From: Vibrio sonorensis
Lineage (GTDB): Bacteria > Pseudomonadota > Gammaproteobacteria > Enterobacterales > Vibrionaceae
Length of the DNA: 64,000 nucleotides
Direction of reading: 5' to 3'
Assembly: GCF_001854765.1 (NCBI RefSeq)
Contig: NZ_LJJE01000129.1
Location: 1-64,000, forward strand
Each line of letters opens with the position of its first letter. Position 1 is the stretch's first letter. Both the position numbers and the translations under genes were made by a program. Below are positions 8,210-18,326 of the stretch, piece by piece. The notes beneath the pieces were generated by a model. It was given only the letters and a program-made list of their open reading frames with translations. It was not told the origin of the DNA and ran no database searches.

Positions 8210-10551
8210 ATGAAGCTCAATACTAGAGTACTGTTGCTGGTCGCCCCAGTTGTGCTGATGAGTGCAGCTCTTTCAAGCTATAGTATTTACGAAAATCAAA
8301 AAAGCGCTCTTATTAAACGAGAAAACAGCTATTTGCAGCTAACTATGGAAAAGTTAGCCAGCCACTTTCGCCATTCTAGGGCCTTAATTAATAGCTACTC
8401 ACTCACGTTGACAAAAAGTGACCTAATTCGTCACTACTTTACTCAAGACAGCAATCCCTACCGAGAAAAACAGTTAGTCGATAACTTACACAAGACGATT
8501 GCGACTTTGCAAAGTGATGATGCAAACAGAGTCTCAATCGCTTTATTGGATAGGGTGAATCAACAACAATTTTATGCCGACAATCAACCCGACGCGTTTG
8601 AGCAGCTCGATCAAAGTGTGCAAAGTTATGTCCTTCAGACCTATCAAAATACGGGCACGACAAGCCATATTGGCTTTACTCAAAACTTCCAAGGAGAAAG
8701 CATATTAGTCAGGTATGACGTGTTGGATAAGCAAACATTCGAGACGCCCACGGCAGCTTCGTCAGAGCCCCAATTTTTTGTGATTGTTTCGCTCTCACTA
8801 GATAAGTTCAACCAACTGCGGCATATTCTTGAACTCGACAATGACAGCAGTATTTTCTTTAGCAGTGAACCAGTTGTTCGCTCAGGGTTAACTCAAACTA
8901 TCGAACTTCAAAAAGGGCTTTACGCCACGTTGGATCCCGCGCCTTATTTACTCACTGGCAAGCTAAAAAATCTGGAGGGTCAGCTCACTCTTTCTTATAC
9001 CGCTTCTTCGACCATTACCCTCGCCTTGTTGCTCTTTCTGCTTTATCGCCATGTAATAAAGCCGATAACCCAATTGGATAAACAACTACAAGAAGTAGAG
9101 CAAAACAAACGGACCAACATTCAGAGACTGCCGGGTAAAGATGAAATCGCCCGTTTGTCTAGCCGCTTCTTTGATATGTATCGAGAACTCAACGCAAGTT
9201 ATCAAAAAACCAAAGCGATGGCTGAACTGGATCACCTTACCCAATTAGCCAATCGCTACCAGTTCCAACAATATGTTGAGCAAAGTTTACAAGAAGTTCC
9301 AGAGCAGAAAAAAGCGTGGATCCTTTACATTGATCTCGACAATTTTAAATACGTAAACGACAAATATGGCCATCACTTGGGCGATTCATTACTCGTGAGC
9401 TTTGCCAGCCACGTGCGCAGTTTATGCTTGTACTACGAGCAGCACCACGGAGTACACTGTTTGGCATCTCGTCTTTCTGGTGACGAGTTTGCCGTGTATA
9501 TAACCTTTGAACACTATCAGTGTTTAGTCGAAGATCTGGCAAAACAAATCCTAGAGCCGATTCAAAATGGCTACGATACACCGATGGGAACAATGCCAAT
9601 TACCGCCAGTATCGGTATTGCAACCTATCCAGAAGATGGCCCCGATGTAACTAAGCTGCTTTCTCATGCCGATACAGCTATGTACCAAGCCAAACGGCAG
9701 GTAAAAATCAAATTGCCTATTACTCTTGTGAACTGGACAAGAGTGTAAGGCGTAAAGCCCAGCTAGAAAGAGCGCTAAGAGCCAGTAACTTTGATCAAGA
9801 GTTCTCTTTGCGTTATCAACCTTATTACGACCGAACTGGCCAGAATGTACTTGGGGTGGAAGCCTTGCTGCGTTGGTCTTCAGAGAAGCTAGGAAACGTG
9901 TCTCCGAGTGAGTTTATCCCTATTGCTGAGCAAACAGGCCTGTTTGGAGCGATTGACCGTTGGGTCGTCAATCAAGCGTTTACCGACTTTGCCAAGATCC
10001 AAGGTGCCTTCTCTACACCGATACAGATATCAATCAATCTATCTTCCGCTGAGTTGGATTCATTGCAACTGGCTAAAGATATAGACAAGCTTGCCAAGGA
10101 AAAACAGGTTCCTCCCCACCTTATCGACTTTGAGATAACCGAAACATTTGCCACGGACTCCCAGAGCTACTCCTTGCTTCACGAGTTATCCAACCTTGGC
10201 TTTAAGTTAGCCATTGATGACTTTGGCTCTGGTTACACTTCAATAACTCAGCTAGTGGAATACCCTGTACAGCGAATCAAGTTTGACCGAGGCTTCTTAG
10301 CGACGCTAATAAAAACAGATAATAAGAAGGTAGTAAAACCGCTAGTCGAACTTTGCCATTCCCAGTCAATGGTTGTCACAGCAGAGGGCATTGAAGACAA
10401 AGAGATGCACCAGTGGCTTGCCGATAACAAATGTGATTCAATGCAAGGGTTTTATCTTTCACTCCCGTTGCGGTTGAGTGAGCTTGTGCAGTTAGAAACA
10501 AAAGAGGACCCTGTAGATGTCAGTGAAGAAGGTCGTTGTAGCTTCGCTTAA
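8210..10551 (+). pseudogene. mbaA: MbaA-like membrane GGDEF-EAL protein, frameshifted between the two domains
   Basis: Cyclic-di-GMP enzyme resembling V. cholerae MbaA, which responds to polyamines through periplasmic NspS. The first part (8210-9748) encodes a transmembrane helix (about 7-27), a periplasmic sensor domain (about 30-265), a second helix, a HAMP segment and a GGDEF domain with SGDEF at 423-427. It then stops early. The EAL domain continues in another frame to 10551, with EALLRW and DDFGSGYTS. Adding one G at GGCAGGTAAA (about 9700) gives ...QAKRQGKNQ... and one 780-residue protein, close to MbaA length. So one base is missing, by mutation or by sequence error. The end overlaps the yjjX start by 35 bases. 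The ortholog call rests on remembered similarity and position. Confidence 0.85.
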
Positions 10552-11064
10552 TCCTGCTAAAGTAAATGCGGTAAAAAGCGCCTTTCAGCAAGCTTTTAGT
10601 GATACAGACTTTGTGTTTGAAGGGGTGAGTGTCGCGAGTGAAGTTGCAGAACAACCAATGACGGATTGTGAAACCAAACAGGGCGCATTAAATCGTGTTA
10701 CGAATGCAAAAATTGCCGTCACTGATGGTGATTTTTACGTCGGATTAGAAGCAGGCTTCGAAAAGGGTTCTACCTTTGCGTGGATGGTCATTGAGTCTGA
10801 TACCCACCAAGCATGTCTCGCAGTGCCAGCTTAATGCTTCCGCCAAACGTCAGCCGACAATTATCCTCAGATATCGAACTCGGCACCATAATGGACAAAG
10901 AGTTTGATACTGAAAATATTAAACAGAAAGGCGGCGCCATCGGCTTGTTAACTCAAGACCTACTCACCAGAAGCTCCGTCTACCATCAAGCATTAATATT
11001 GGCGCTGATCCCATTTACCAACCCAGAGCACTTTCCCGCAAACTTACCACCAGCCAATAAATAG
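10517..11064 (+). pseudogene. yjjX: Inosine/xanthosine triphosphatase YjjX, frameshifted
   Basis: House-cleaning NTPase that hydrolyses non-canonical ITP and XTP. The N-terminal half (to about residue 98) has the family start SVKKVVVASLNPAKVNAV and the VGLEAGFE segment. The C-terminal half, with KGGAIGLLTQ and LTRSSVYHQALILAL, is in another frame. One G added at CCAAGCATG (10811) joins them as THQGMSRSAS and gives a 182-residue protein of normal family length. The missing base lies in what should be a GG. The gene overlaps the mbaA end and converges on trpR. Confidence 0.87.
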
Positions 11065-11411
11065 ATGAGCAAACGCTGCGGAGATAACAGAGAAAAAAAC
11101 AGGGCATCAGCCTGTTTTTGATTTTCGAGAAGTTCAGCAAGATAGGCTTTTTCTTGTTCAGATTTCGATTTAAGCTCGTTTGAACCACGTGTAATGGTGG
11201 CCACTCCAACACCTAAAAGTTGACTGATTTGTCTTTGAGAAAGATCGCCTTTTAATAGCTCTCTAAAAATATTAATGCGAGCCACCAAAGCATCTCGTTC
11301 ATCTGGTGTCAGTAACATCGTCAGCAATAGCTGATGACTCTCTTGCTCTACACTCTGTTCAATTAACGTTAGCACTTGCTGCCAGTCGTTGTACTCAGGT
11401 TCTGAGGACAT
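10986..11411 (-). CDS. trpR: Trp operon repressor TrpR with an aberrant C-terminal extension
   Basis: Tryptophan-dependent repressor of Trp biosynthesis genes. Residues 1-100 are a normal TrpR, including the helix-turn-helix LSQRQISQLLGVGVATITRGS. The protein should end near residue 101. Instead the frame runs on for 40 residues of antisense yjjX. A missing G explains this: CAGGCTGA at about 11111 should read CAGGGCTGA, giving Gln-Gly-stop at 11107. The repair also makes the downstream hairpin perfectly symmetrical. Probable true extent is 11107-11411. It follows slt by 21 bases, as in other gamma-proteobacteria. Confidence 0.9.
   Translation of the reverse strand: MSSEPEYNDWQQVLTLIEQSVEQESHQLLLTMLLTPDERDALVARINIFRELLKGDLSQRQISQLLGVGVATITRGSNELKSKSEQEKAYLAELLENQKQADALFFSLLSPQRLLIYLLAGGKFAGKCSGLVNGISANINA
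11095..11119. terminator. Convergent terminator between yjjX and trpR
   Basis: AAAAACAGG and CCTGTTTTT flank a 7-base loop, so it can act in both directions. The arm reads GGGC on one side but only GCC on the other, which is the scar of the one-base loss that removes the trpR stop. Confidence 0.8.
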
Positions 11412-11432
11412 AGTCTTACTACCTGTTTTTTC

Positions 11433-13388
11433 TTAGTATCGCGTACCTATCTCCACGCTATTCAGGAATGCTCCGTCTTTACCCAATATATCTCTATAGT
11501 AGGTTTCAAACATCAGGATATTTTGAACATAACCCCGTGTTTCCTTAAACGGAATCGCTTCAATAAAGGCATAAGCATCTAGCTTACCTTCAGTGCGTGC
11601 TCGCCAAGTTTTTACTCGGTGAGGTCCGGCATTATACGCTGCCAAGGCAAAGATTCGGTTGTTATCGTACCTTTCTAACAAACTCTTAAGGTACTGACTA
11701 CCAATTTCTATATTTTTCCCCACTTCATAGAGGTCATTACTGCTCCGATAACTCAGCTTGTACTTTTTCGCAGTGTACTTGGCAGTACGCGGCATAATCT
11801 GCATGATACCTCGTGCGCCAACAGGTGAACGCGCTTCGACATCCATCCCGCTCTCTTGTCTGGCAAGTGACATTAAAGTGATTGGGTCAATATCGTGCTT
11901 ATCACCGTAAAAATCGAACCACCAGCGATGGGCCACGGGGAAACGAACTTCCAAGTTGTCCCACATTTTAGCCTCAATACTAGCGGTCACGGTTAGGTGA
12001 TACCAGCGTCTAGATGCCGCGTATACCGCCAACATCTCTTTGGTTGAACTATCAACTCTACTCAATAACCAGCGCCACTCGCTCTTTGCCGCCGTTATTT
12101 TATCTAATGCGATTAACTCTTTAATACGATTTAACGCCACTTGATGGGGCGTGACAAGCGAACGGTCTAAGGTCAGGGAAGAAGTGGGGTAATAGATTGA
12201 CTGCCCTACTTCTTTGGCGGCAGCAACACTATAGAAATTGCGCTCGCCAAGTAAATTTTGCAATCTCTGATTGCCTTTGCTCGCCAAACCGGTTTCGATT
12301 TCACTTCTACCCAACCAAAACTGCCAGCGGTTGCTCTGTTGAGCCTCCTGCGGTAATTGCCCTATCCAATAGCGAACATCTTCCCAGTCTGCGTGTTGAA
12401 TCGCTAAGCGAACTCGCCTCTCAATCAACGTTTTCTTACTTGACTGCGCAATCGCTTTGTCTCGCCATATCGCCAGTTCGGTAGACTCTGTATTGATTAA
12501 GCGAAAGGCAATGTAATCTGCCAACGCCTGACTGCGAGTACTATTTAGCTTTTGCCCCGTCACTACTGATGAATAGCTCTCTTTTGCTAGCTCGACATTT
12601 TTCCGTGCCAATTTTTGCAAGGCCAACTCAGATAACGTTTGATTGGTGGGCGTGACATACTGTTTTTTAGCAAACGCTGCGACTTTTTCTGGTGCACGGA
12701 ACAGAGAAACAATATGTTCTCCTTGCTCACGCTCCTGAGCACCTTTCAGCTGTTTGTTTAGATACTTTAAGAGACTGCCATTTCTCGCCTGATAAACTAG
12801 CAGCATGCGTTCGATCACTTGACTATCCGTTTTACCACCCGTCTTTTCCCAGACTTCAAACAAAGGTTCACAAGCATCATCGATACTTGTACCGGATAAC
12901 CAAAGTGATTCAGCCCCTTTTAAAGCACTTGATATCTGCCCTGTTTGATATTGAGCATTAAAGTAGTGACAGCGGTATTTCTCCCCTTTAGGTTCTGAGG
13001 TTTGAAAGTTCAAAAAGCTTTTCCAGTCCGAGCGTTTAGCTAACGCTTCTAAATAAGGCGCTCTAACTCTAAACGAAAAAGGAAAGGCTTCATTCTCTTC
13101 GATAAACCTGTTCACTTGCTCAGGGGTTTTCTCATTTATCTCCGCTAAAAAGGCGCGATAATCAACATAAGGTGTCAGTGGATAGTCTTCAATTTTGGGG
13201 CGAAGAGCGCGGTATTGGCTCAACTGTTCCTTGTCTAAATACTCTTGTGCTTGTTCATATAAATCTCTCTGCTGATTAATATCCGCAGAATGAGCTAAAT
13301 TTGGTATTGTCGCTCCGCATATACATGAGATCACAACCATCAGTGATTTTGGAAAACGATGCGAAGACAGTGCTAACGATGGTTTCAT
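11433..13388 (-). CDS. slt: Soluble lytic murein transglycosylase Slt70
   Basis: Periplasmic enzyme that cleaves the MurNAc-GlcNAc bond with formation of 1,6-anhydro-MurNAc. The 651-residue precursor begins with a signal peptide of about 34 residues ending near NLAHSA. A long alpha-helical U-shaped domain follows (about 40-440). The C-terminal catalytic domain has the GEWL-type motifs SLARQESGMD (catalytic Glu), GARGIMQIMP and AYNAGPHRV. Its product feeds the nagZ/anmK/murQ recycling genes of this same window. It is upstream of trpR in a likely two-gene operon. Length is normal. Confidence 0.95.
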   Translation of the reverse strand: MKPSLALSSHRFPKSLMVVISCICGATIPNLAHSADINQQRDLYEQAQEYLDKEQLSQYRALRPKIEDYPLTPYVDYRAFLAEINEKTPEQVNRFIEENEAFPFSFRVRAPYLEALAKRSDWKSFLNFQTSEPKGEKYRCHYFNAQYQTGQISSALKGAESLWLSGTSIDDACEPLFEVWEKTGGKTDSQVIERMLLVYQARNGSLLKYLNKQLKGAQEREQGEHIVSLFRAPEKVAAFAKKQYVTPTNQTLSELALQKLARKNVELAKESYSSVVTGQKLNSTRSQALADYIAFRLINTESTELAIWRDKAIAQSSKKTLIERRVRLAIQHADWEDVRYWIGQLPQEAQQSNRWQFWLGRSEIETGLASKGNQRLQNLLGERNFYSVAAAKEVGQSIYYPTSSLTLDRSLVTPHQVALNRIKELIALDKITAAKSEWRWLLSRVDSSTKEMLAVYAASRRWYHLTVTASIEAKMWDNLEVRFPVAHRWWFDFYGDKHDIDPITLMSLARQESGMDVEARSPVGARGIMQIMPRTAKYTAKKYKLSYRSSNDLYEVGKNIEIGSQYLKSLLERYDNNRIFALAAYNAGPHRVKTWRARTEGKLDAYAFIEAIPFKETRGYVQNILMFETYYRDILGKDGAFLNSVEIGTRY

Positions 13389-13631
13389 CTTTTAACTCCC
13401 TGTCCAGAGGTTCGACGAACGTGAGTGCATATTAATGCTTATTCTCAGTGCTCCTGTAAAGAGTCCAGATGTAAATAATAATAAATTCACAATAGTGTGA
13501 CAGAACATTGGCAAAAGCATCCCTGTTCAACCATAGCAGCAATGAATCAAGCTATGCCTAACTTGTGGATAGCAGAAATTGAGATACAATAACTCTTTAC
13601 GTAAATTAGACACCTTAGGAACAGATCGGCA

Positions 13632-15299
13632 ATGGCTGAATACGTTTATACCATGTCGCGGGTGAGCAAAATTGTGCCACCTAAGCGTCAAATTCTTAAA
13701 GACATTTCATTAAGCTTCTTCCCTGGAGCAAAAATCGGTGTTCTTGGCCTTAATGGTGCAGGTAAATCGACCCTGCTTCGCATTATGGCGGGTATCGATA
13801 CCGATATCGACGGTGAAGCTCGTCCACAACCTGGGCTTAATGTCGGCTACCTCCCTCAAGAACCGGTGTTAGATGAAAGCAAAACGGTTCGCGAAATTGT
13901 TGAAGAAGCCGTTTCTGATGTTGCCGATGCACTAAAACGTCTAGACGCAGTATACGCCGCTTACGCGGAAGCTGACGCAGACTTCGACGCACTTGCAAAA
14001 GAACAAGGCGAACTTGAAGCACTGATTCAAGCGAAAGATGGTCACAACCTAGAAAACGCACTAGAGCGTGCGGCAGATGCCCTTCGTCTACCGGAGTGGG
14101 ACCAAAAAATCGCCCACCTTTCAGGAGGTGAGCGTCGCCGTGTTGCTATCTGTCGTCTACTTCTAGAAAAACCAGATATGCTTCTACTTGACGAACCGAC
14201 CAACCACTTGGATGCTGAATCCGTAGCTTGGCTTGAGCGCTTCCTAGTTGACTACACTGGCACCGTTGTTGCGATTACCCACGACCGTTACTTCCTAGAT
14301 AACGCTGCGGGTTGGATCCTAGAACTCGACCGTGGTGAAGGTATTCCATGGCAGGGTAACTACACGTCTTGGCTTGAACAGAAAGATGCTCGTCTTCAAC
14401 AAGAAGCATCTCAAGAGAAAGCTCGTCAGAAAACCATCGAGAAAGAACTTGAGTGGGTTCGTCAAAACCCTAAAGGTCGACAGGCGAAATCTAAAGCTCG
14501 TATGGCTCGCTTTGAAGAGCTGCAAAACAGTGATCACCAGAAGCGCAACGAAACTAACGAACTGTTTATCCCACCAGGTGAGCGCCTCGGTGACAAGGTT
14601 ATCGACGTTAAAAACCTAACCAAGTCATTCGACGGACGAGTACTGATTGATGATTTGTCGTTTAGTATGCCAAAAGGTGCAATTGTCGGTATTATCGGTG
14701 CCAACGGTGCGGGTAAATCTACCCTATTTAAAATGCTAAGTGGTACAGAGCAACCAGATTCCGGTAGCATCGAAATGGGTGAAACCGTGAAGCTAGCTTC
14801 TGTTGATCAGTTCCGTGACAGCATGGATGACAGCAAGACCGTTTTCCAAGAAATTTCTGAAGGTGCTGACATCATCAAGATCAACAACTTCGAATTTCCA
14901 GCTCGTGCATACTGTTCACGCTTTAACTTCAAAGGCGTGGATCAGCAAAAAATCATTGGCGAACTTTCAGGTGGTGAGAGAAACCGCGTTCACCTTGCAA
15001 AACTGCTTAAAGCTGGCGGTAACGTACTACTACTCGATGAACCAACCAACGACCTAGATGTTGAAACACTACGAGCACTAGAAGAAGCTTTGCTTGAGTT
15101 CCCAGGCTGTGCCATGGTGATCTCGCACGACCGTTGGTTCCTTGACCGTATTGCCACTCATATCATCGACTACCGCGATGAAGGTCAAGTTAACTTCTAC
15201 GAAGGTAACTACACCGAATACATGGATTGGTTGAAGAAGACCTTGGGTCCACAAGCGGCTGAACCACATCGCATCAAATACAAGCGAATCACTAAGTAA
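13632..15299 (+). CDS. ettA: Energy-dependent translational throttle EttA (ABC-F)
   Basis: ABC-F protein that binds the ribosomal E site and gates the first peptide bond according to the ATP/ADP ratio. The 555-residue soluble protein has two nucleotide-binding domains: Walker A GLNGAGKST (about 39) with signature LSGGERRR, and GANGAGKST (about 355) with LSGGERNR. There are no membrane segments. A charged linker with the EttA-type arm (about 240-320) separates the domains, and the C-terminus RIKYKRITK is characteristic. AGGAA lies 10 bases upstream of the ATG. It is transcribed alone between slt (divergent) and a strong terminator. Confidence 0.96.
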   Translation: MAEYVYTMSRVSKIVPPKRQILKDISLSFFPGAKIGVLGLNGAGKSTLLRIMAGIDTDIDGEARPQPGLNVGYLPQEPVLDESKTVREIVEEAVSDVADALKRLDAVYAAYAEADADFDALAKEQGELEALIQAKDGHNLENALERAADALRLPEWDQKIAHLSGGERRRVAICRLLLEKPDMLLLDEPTNHLDAESVAWLERFLVDYTGTVVAITHDRYFLDNAAGWILELDRGEGIPWQGNYTSWLEQKDARLQQEASQEKARQKTIEKELEWVRQNPKGRQAKSKARMARFEELQNSDHQKRNETNELFIPPGERLGDKVIDVKNLTKSFDGRVLIDDLSFSMPKGAIVGIIGANGAGKSTLFKMLSGTEQPDSGSIEMGETVKLASVDQFRDSMDDSKTVFQEISEGADIIKINNFEFPARAYCSRFNFKGVDQQKIIGELSGGERNRVHLAKLLKAGGNVLLLDEPTNDLDVETLRALEEALLEFPGCAMVISHDRWFLDRIATHIIDYRDEGQVNFYEGNYTEYMDWLKKTLGPQAAEPHRIKYKRITK

Positions 15300-15307
15300 C
15301 ACTCAAG

Positions 15308-15332
15308 GCCGCTGTTCATCAGCGGCTTTTTT
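15308..15332 (+). terminator. Rho-independent terminator of ettA
   Basis: GCCGCTG (15308-15314), TTCAT loop, CAGCGGC (15320-15326), then six T residues. It is nine bases past the ettA stop. Confidence 0.92.
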
Positions 15333-15541
15333 ATACCTACTGACATGCTCTATCAAAGGCTAGTTAAACAAAAATCCAGTTCATCAAATCAGTTCAAATG
15401 ACTTTTACTATCACCGTTGAACTATTCATATCAAAACTATCGCGCATTTTTACAGTGCAAGTGACGATAATGAGAACAATAACATATTGACTACGGCTGG
15501 GTTTTGCTAAGCTTAAGGGAAGTCAATTACGGGGACTTACT

Positions 15542-15913
15542 ATGACTGAGCGACGTCGCTTTTCGCGTATTATCTATCAAGCACCTGCCACATTATCTCA
15601 AGGTGAGGTTTCTGTCGTGGGCAATGTCAATGACCTTTCCTTACACGGCTTGCTATTGAGGGCTGATGACGCAGAAAAGCTGACTCTTGGCAAAGCAGTA
15701 AACGTGTCGTTCACCCTGCCTGAAAGTGATATCACTATCGCTTTAGTTGGCAATTTAATTAGTAATGAAAAACATGCTGTTCGCTTGAGCATTGACCATA
15801 TTGATATTGAAAGTATCGGTCACCTAAAACGCCTAGTAGAACTCAACGTCGGTGATGACAGCCTTTTACACCGAGAAATTGAACACCTTTCAGATCTTGG
15901 TGAACACCATTAA
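15542..15913 (+). CDS. plzA: PilZ-domain cyclic-di-GMP receptor (PlzA-like)
   Basis: Single-domain PilZ protein of 123 residues. The two c-di-GMP contact motifs are visible: ERRRFSR near residues 3-9 (RxxxR) and DLSLHG near 33-38 ((D/N)xSxxG). There is no signal peptide or membrane segment. Position between ettA and tyrA matches V. cholerae plzA (VC0697) as I remember it. The ATG follows GGGGACTTACT, a reasonable ribosome-binding site. Its targets are unknown; it is one of several c-di-GMP genes in this window. Both motifs look intact, so binding is plausible but unproven. Confidence 0.85.
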   Translation: MTERRRFSRIIYQAPATLSQGEVSVVGNVNDLSLHGLLLRADDAEKLTLGKAVNVSFTLPESDITIALVGNLISNEKHAVRLSIDHIDIESIGHLKRLVELNVGDDSLLHREIEHLSDLGEHH

Positions 15914-15927
15914 AAAGGCCAGGTAGT

Positions 15928-15952
15928 AAAAAAGCAGCCAAGCTGCTTTTTT
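15928..15952. terminator. Bidirectional terminator between plzA and tyrA
   Basis: AAAAAAGCAGC (15928-15938), CAA loop, GCTGCTTTTTT (15942-15952). The A-run and T-run on the two sides let it serve plzA rightward and tyrA leftward. Confidence 0.9.
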
Positions 15953-15985
15953 ACATGTGAACTTCTAGTAGGACAATCAATAGCC

Positions 15986-17113
15986 CTATCCTCTTTGAAT
16001 TGAATCGTTCGCTTGTTTTAACAGTTGCTGACTCTCTGACATAAATTGCTGAGAATACTCTCCGAACCACTCACTCACTTGTTCAAAGCTATCGACAAAC
16101 TTAGATTTATCTTGCTGGTCGAGTAACTGCATCGCTTCGCCAAAACTCTCGTGGAAGCGCTTAATCATATCGATATTTTCTTGAGATGAGAGAATAATAT
16201 CGCCGTAAAGATTTGGATCTTGCCCAAATAGTCGTCCTACCATTGCTAGTTCTAATCGATAGATTGGTGAACTAAGGGTCAGTAACTTATCAAGGCTTGG
16301 GTTCTCTTTACTTAAGTGCAAGCCATAAGCAAACGAAGTAAAGTGTCGCAACGCCTGAATCAACGTCATTCCGTGATCATGTTCAGGAGCATCAATCGGA
16401 CACAAACTCGCTCCCCAAATAGAAAACTGTTGTAACAACCACTGGTAACTCTCTTGCCCACGACCATCACAGTAGACAATAACCTGCTTAGCTAGACTTG
16501 GAACGTCCGGGCCAAACATAGGGTGAAGACCAACTACTGGGCCTTGATGAACGTCCATCATTGCTTGAAGCGGCTTCGACTTAATCGAGGTAAGGTCGCA
16601 TAAGATACAATCTTTGGGCAAGTTGCCAAGTTGCTCAATCACCCCCAAAGTGCGATTGATCGGAACCGTGACAACCACAAGGCCAGCATCGCTCAAGATT
16701 TCGCTGGCATTGTTCCAATCTTGGCTACCGAGAATTTTTACCTTATAACCGGAGAGTTCAAACATTCGCGCAAATAGACCACCCAATTGACCGCGACCAC
16801 CGACGATCACCACAGAGCGCAGTTCTGGATTTAAACACTTAAACCCAGAGTCCTTTTCACTTGCATACGACTCGCGCATTGTACGGCGTAAAATGTCTTC
16901 AATCAGTTGAGGCGGAACACCTATCTTCTCTGCTTCTTCACGTCGAGAGGCGAGCATAGCCGCTTCGCGGTCAGGAGCATAAATAGGCAGACCATGTTCA
17001 CTTTTTACTTCACCTACTTTCTCTACCAACGACAAACGTTGCGCCAATAGGTCAAGGATCTGCTTATCAACAGCGTCAATTTGATCGCGTAATAGGTTCA
17101 GCTCTGCGGCCAT
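15986..17113 (-). CDS. tyrA: Bifunctional chorismate mutase/prephenate dehydrogenase (T-protein)
   Basis: Makes prephenate from chorismate and oxidises it to 4-hydroxyphenylpyruvate for tyrosine synthesis. The 375-residue protein has an AroQ chorismate mutase domain (about 1-90, with NLLRDQIDAVDKQILDLLA), then a Rossmann NAD-binding motif VVIVGGRGQLGG at 101-112 and the GLHPMFGP substrate segment near 196. Length equals the E. coli T-protein (373). It starts 16 bases after aroF and forms the tyrosine operon aroF-tyrA, probably under TyrR control from sites upstream of aroF. Confidence 0.96.
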   Translation of the reverse strand: MAAELNLLRDQIDAVDKQILDLLAQRLSLVEKVGEVKSEHGLPIYAPDREAAMLASRREEAEKIGVPPQLIEDILRRTMRESYASEKDSGFKCLNPELRSVVIVGGRGQLGGLFARMFELSGYKVKILGSQDWNNASEILSDAGLVVVTVPINRTLGVIEQLGNLPKDCILCDLTSIKSKPLQAMMDVHQGPVVGLHPMFGPDVPSLAKQVIVYCDGRGQESYQWLLQQFSIWGASLCPIDAPEHDHGMTLIQALRHFTSFAYGLHLSKENPSLDKLLTLSSPIYRLELAMVGRLFGQDPNLYGDIILSSQENIDMIKRFHESFGEAMQLLDQQDKSKFVDSFEQVSEWFGEYSQQFMSESQQLLKQANDSIQRG

Positions 17114-17129
17114 TCAACTCTTCCTTAAA

Positions 17130-18206
17130 TTACTTATTTTGAATACGATTTTCTAAAAACGGAACCAATTCAGTATGGGCTCTCGTCAATAGTGCCTCAG
17201 TTGAATCCCAATTGATACATGCATCGGTGATCGATACTCCGTATTGCATGTCATTGGGGGCGAGATCGGATGATTGATTTCCTTCATTGATATGACTCTC
17301 TATCATCAAGCCGATAATTGAGCGATTTCCCTCGCGAATTTGGTGAATCACATCTTCAGCAACTAAAGGCTGACGACGGTAGTCTTTTCTAGAGTTAGCA
17401 TGACTACAATCAACCATTAAAGACGCGTCCAAACCTGCACTGGCCATCTCTTGTTCACATTCAGTCACCGACACTGAATCGTAGTTGGTTTGCTTACCGC
17501 CACGAAGAATAACATGACCATTGGGGTTGCCTTGGGTCGTCAGTAAAGCAACCTGACCTTCGCGGTTAATCCCCATAAAGCGATGGCTGGAAGATGCCGC
17601 TTGCATAGCATTGATCGCAGTACCTAAATTACCATCGGTACCATTTTTAAAGCCGATAGGCATAGAGAGACCACTCGCCATTTCGCGGTGTGTCTGTGAT
17701 TCCGTTGTACGGGCACCTATCGCAGCCCAAGAAAATGTATCCGACAGATACTGAGGGCTAATTGGATCGAGCGCTTCTGTTGCCAACGGAATTTCCATTT
17801 CAGCCAGTTCCACTAACAACTTACGACCAACGTGAAGACCGTGCTCAATATCAAATGAACCATCTAAATGTGGGTCATTGATTAATCCTTTCCAGCCAAC
17901 CGTCGTTCTTGGTTTTTCAAAGTAAACACGCATAACAATATACAGCTGGTCGTCGAGTTTTTCGGAAAGTGCTTTTAGTCGACGCGCGTAGTCTATTGCC
18001 GCATCAACATCATGGATGGAGCAAGGTCCACACACGACAAGTAATCGATGGTCTTTCTTATGAATAATATTGGCGATAGTTTGACGAGACTCTTGGATAA
18101 ATCGACGTGCTTTTTCACTCAGTGGTAGTTTCGCTTTTAACTGTTCAGGTGTGATAAGAACCTGTTCGTCACTGATGTTAATATTACTTAGTTCACTTTT
18201 TTGCAT
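17130..18206 (-). CDS. aroF: 3-deoxy-7-phosphoheptulonate (DAHP) synthase, Tyr-sensitive type
   Basis: First step of the shikimate pathway: phosphoenolpyruvate plus erythrose 4-phosphate to DAHP. The 358-residue class I enzyme shows GPCSIHD (about 61-67, with the metal-binding Cys), the EKPRTTVGWKG loop (about 98) and VDCSHANS (about 268). I call it AroF rather than AroG/AroH because it is in an operon with tyrA and has TyrR-type boxes upstream; feedback specificity is not otherwise proven. The ATG has GAGG six bases upstream. Confidence 0.93.
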   Translation of the reverse strand: MQKSELSNINISDEQVLITPEQLKAKLPLSEKARRFIQESRQTIANIIHKKDHRLLVVCGPCSIHDVDAAIDYARRLKALSEKLDDQLYIVMRVYFEKPRTTVGWKGLINDPHLDGSFDIEHGLHVGRKLLVELAEMEIPLATEALDPISPQYLSDTFSWAAIGARTTESQTHREMASGLSMPIGFKNGTDGNLGTAINAMQAASSSHRFMGINREGQVALLTTQGNPNGHVILRGGKQTNYDSVSVTECEQEMASAGLDASLMVDCSHANSRKDYRRQPLVAEDVIHQIREGNRSIIGLMIESHINEGNQSSDLAPNDMQYGVSITDACINWDSTEALLTRAHTELVPFLENRIQNK

Positions 18207-18218
18207 GCCGGCCTCAAC

Positions 18219-18236
18219 TGTATACTTTTATTTACA
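18219..18236 (-). promoter_or_regulatory. TyrR box, aroF-proximal
   Basis: The 18-mer TGTATA-N6-TTTACA differs at one position from the TyrR consensus TGTAAA-N6-TTTACA. It lies 13-30 bases upstream of the aroF start codon, in the transcribed leader, where TyrR binding would repress. Confidence 0.7.
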
Positions 18237-18326
18237 ATAATGGATAACAACTATATCCAAAAGACTACAAAACATAAGATATCAGGATGAAATTGATTTT
18301 CAACCGTAAACTATAAAAAACACTAC

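Noticed and set aside
8047..8226. 59-codon frame before mbaA as an nspS remnant or small gene
   Set aside because: It has no resemblance to periplasmic binding proteins, crosses the mbaA start and overlaps the stem-loops; no ribosome-binding site.
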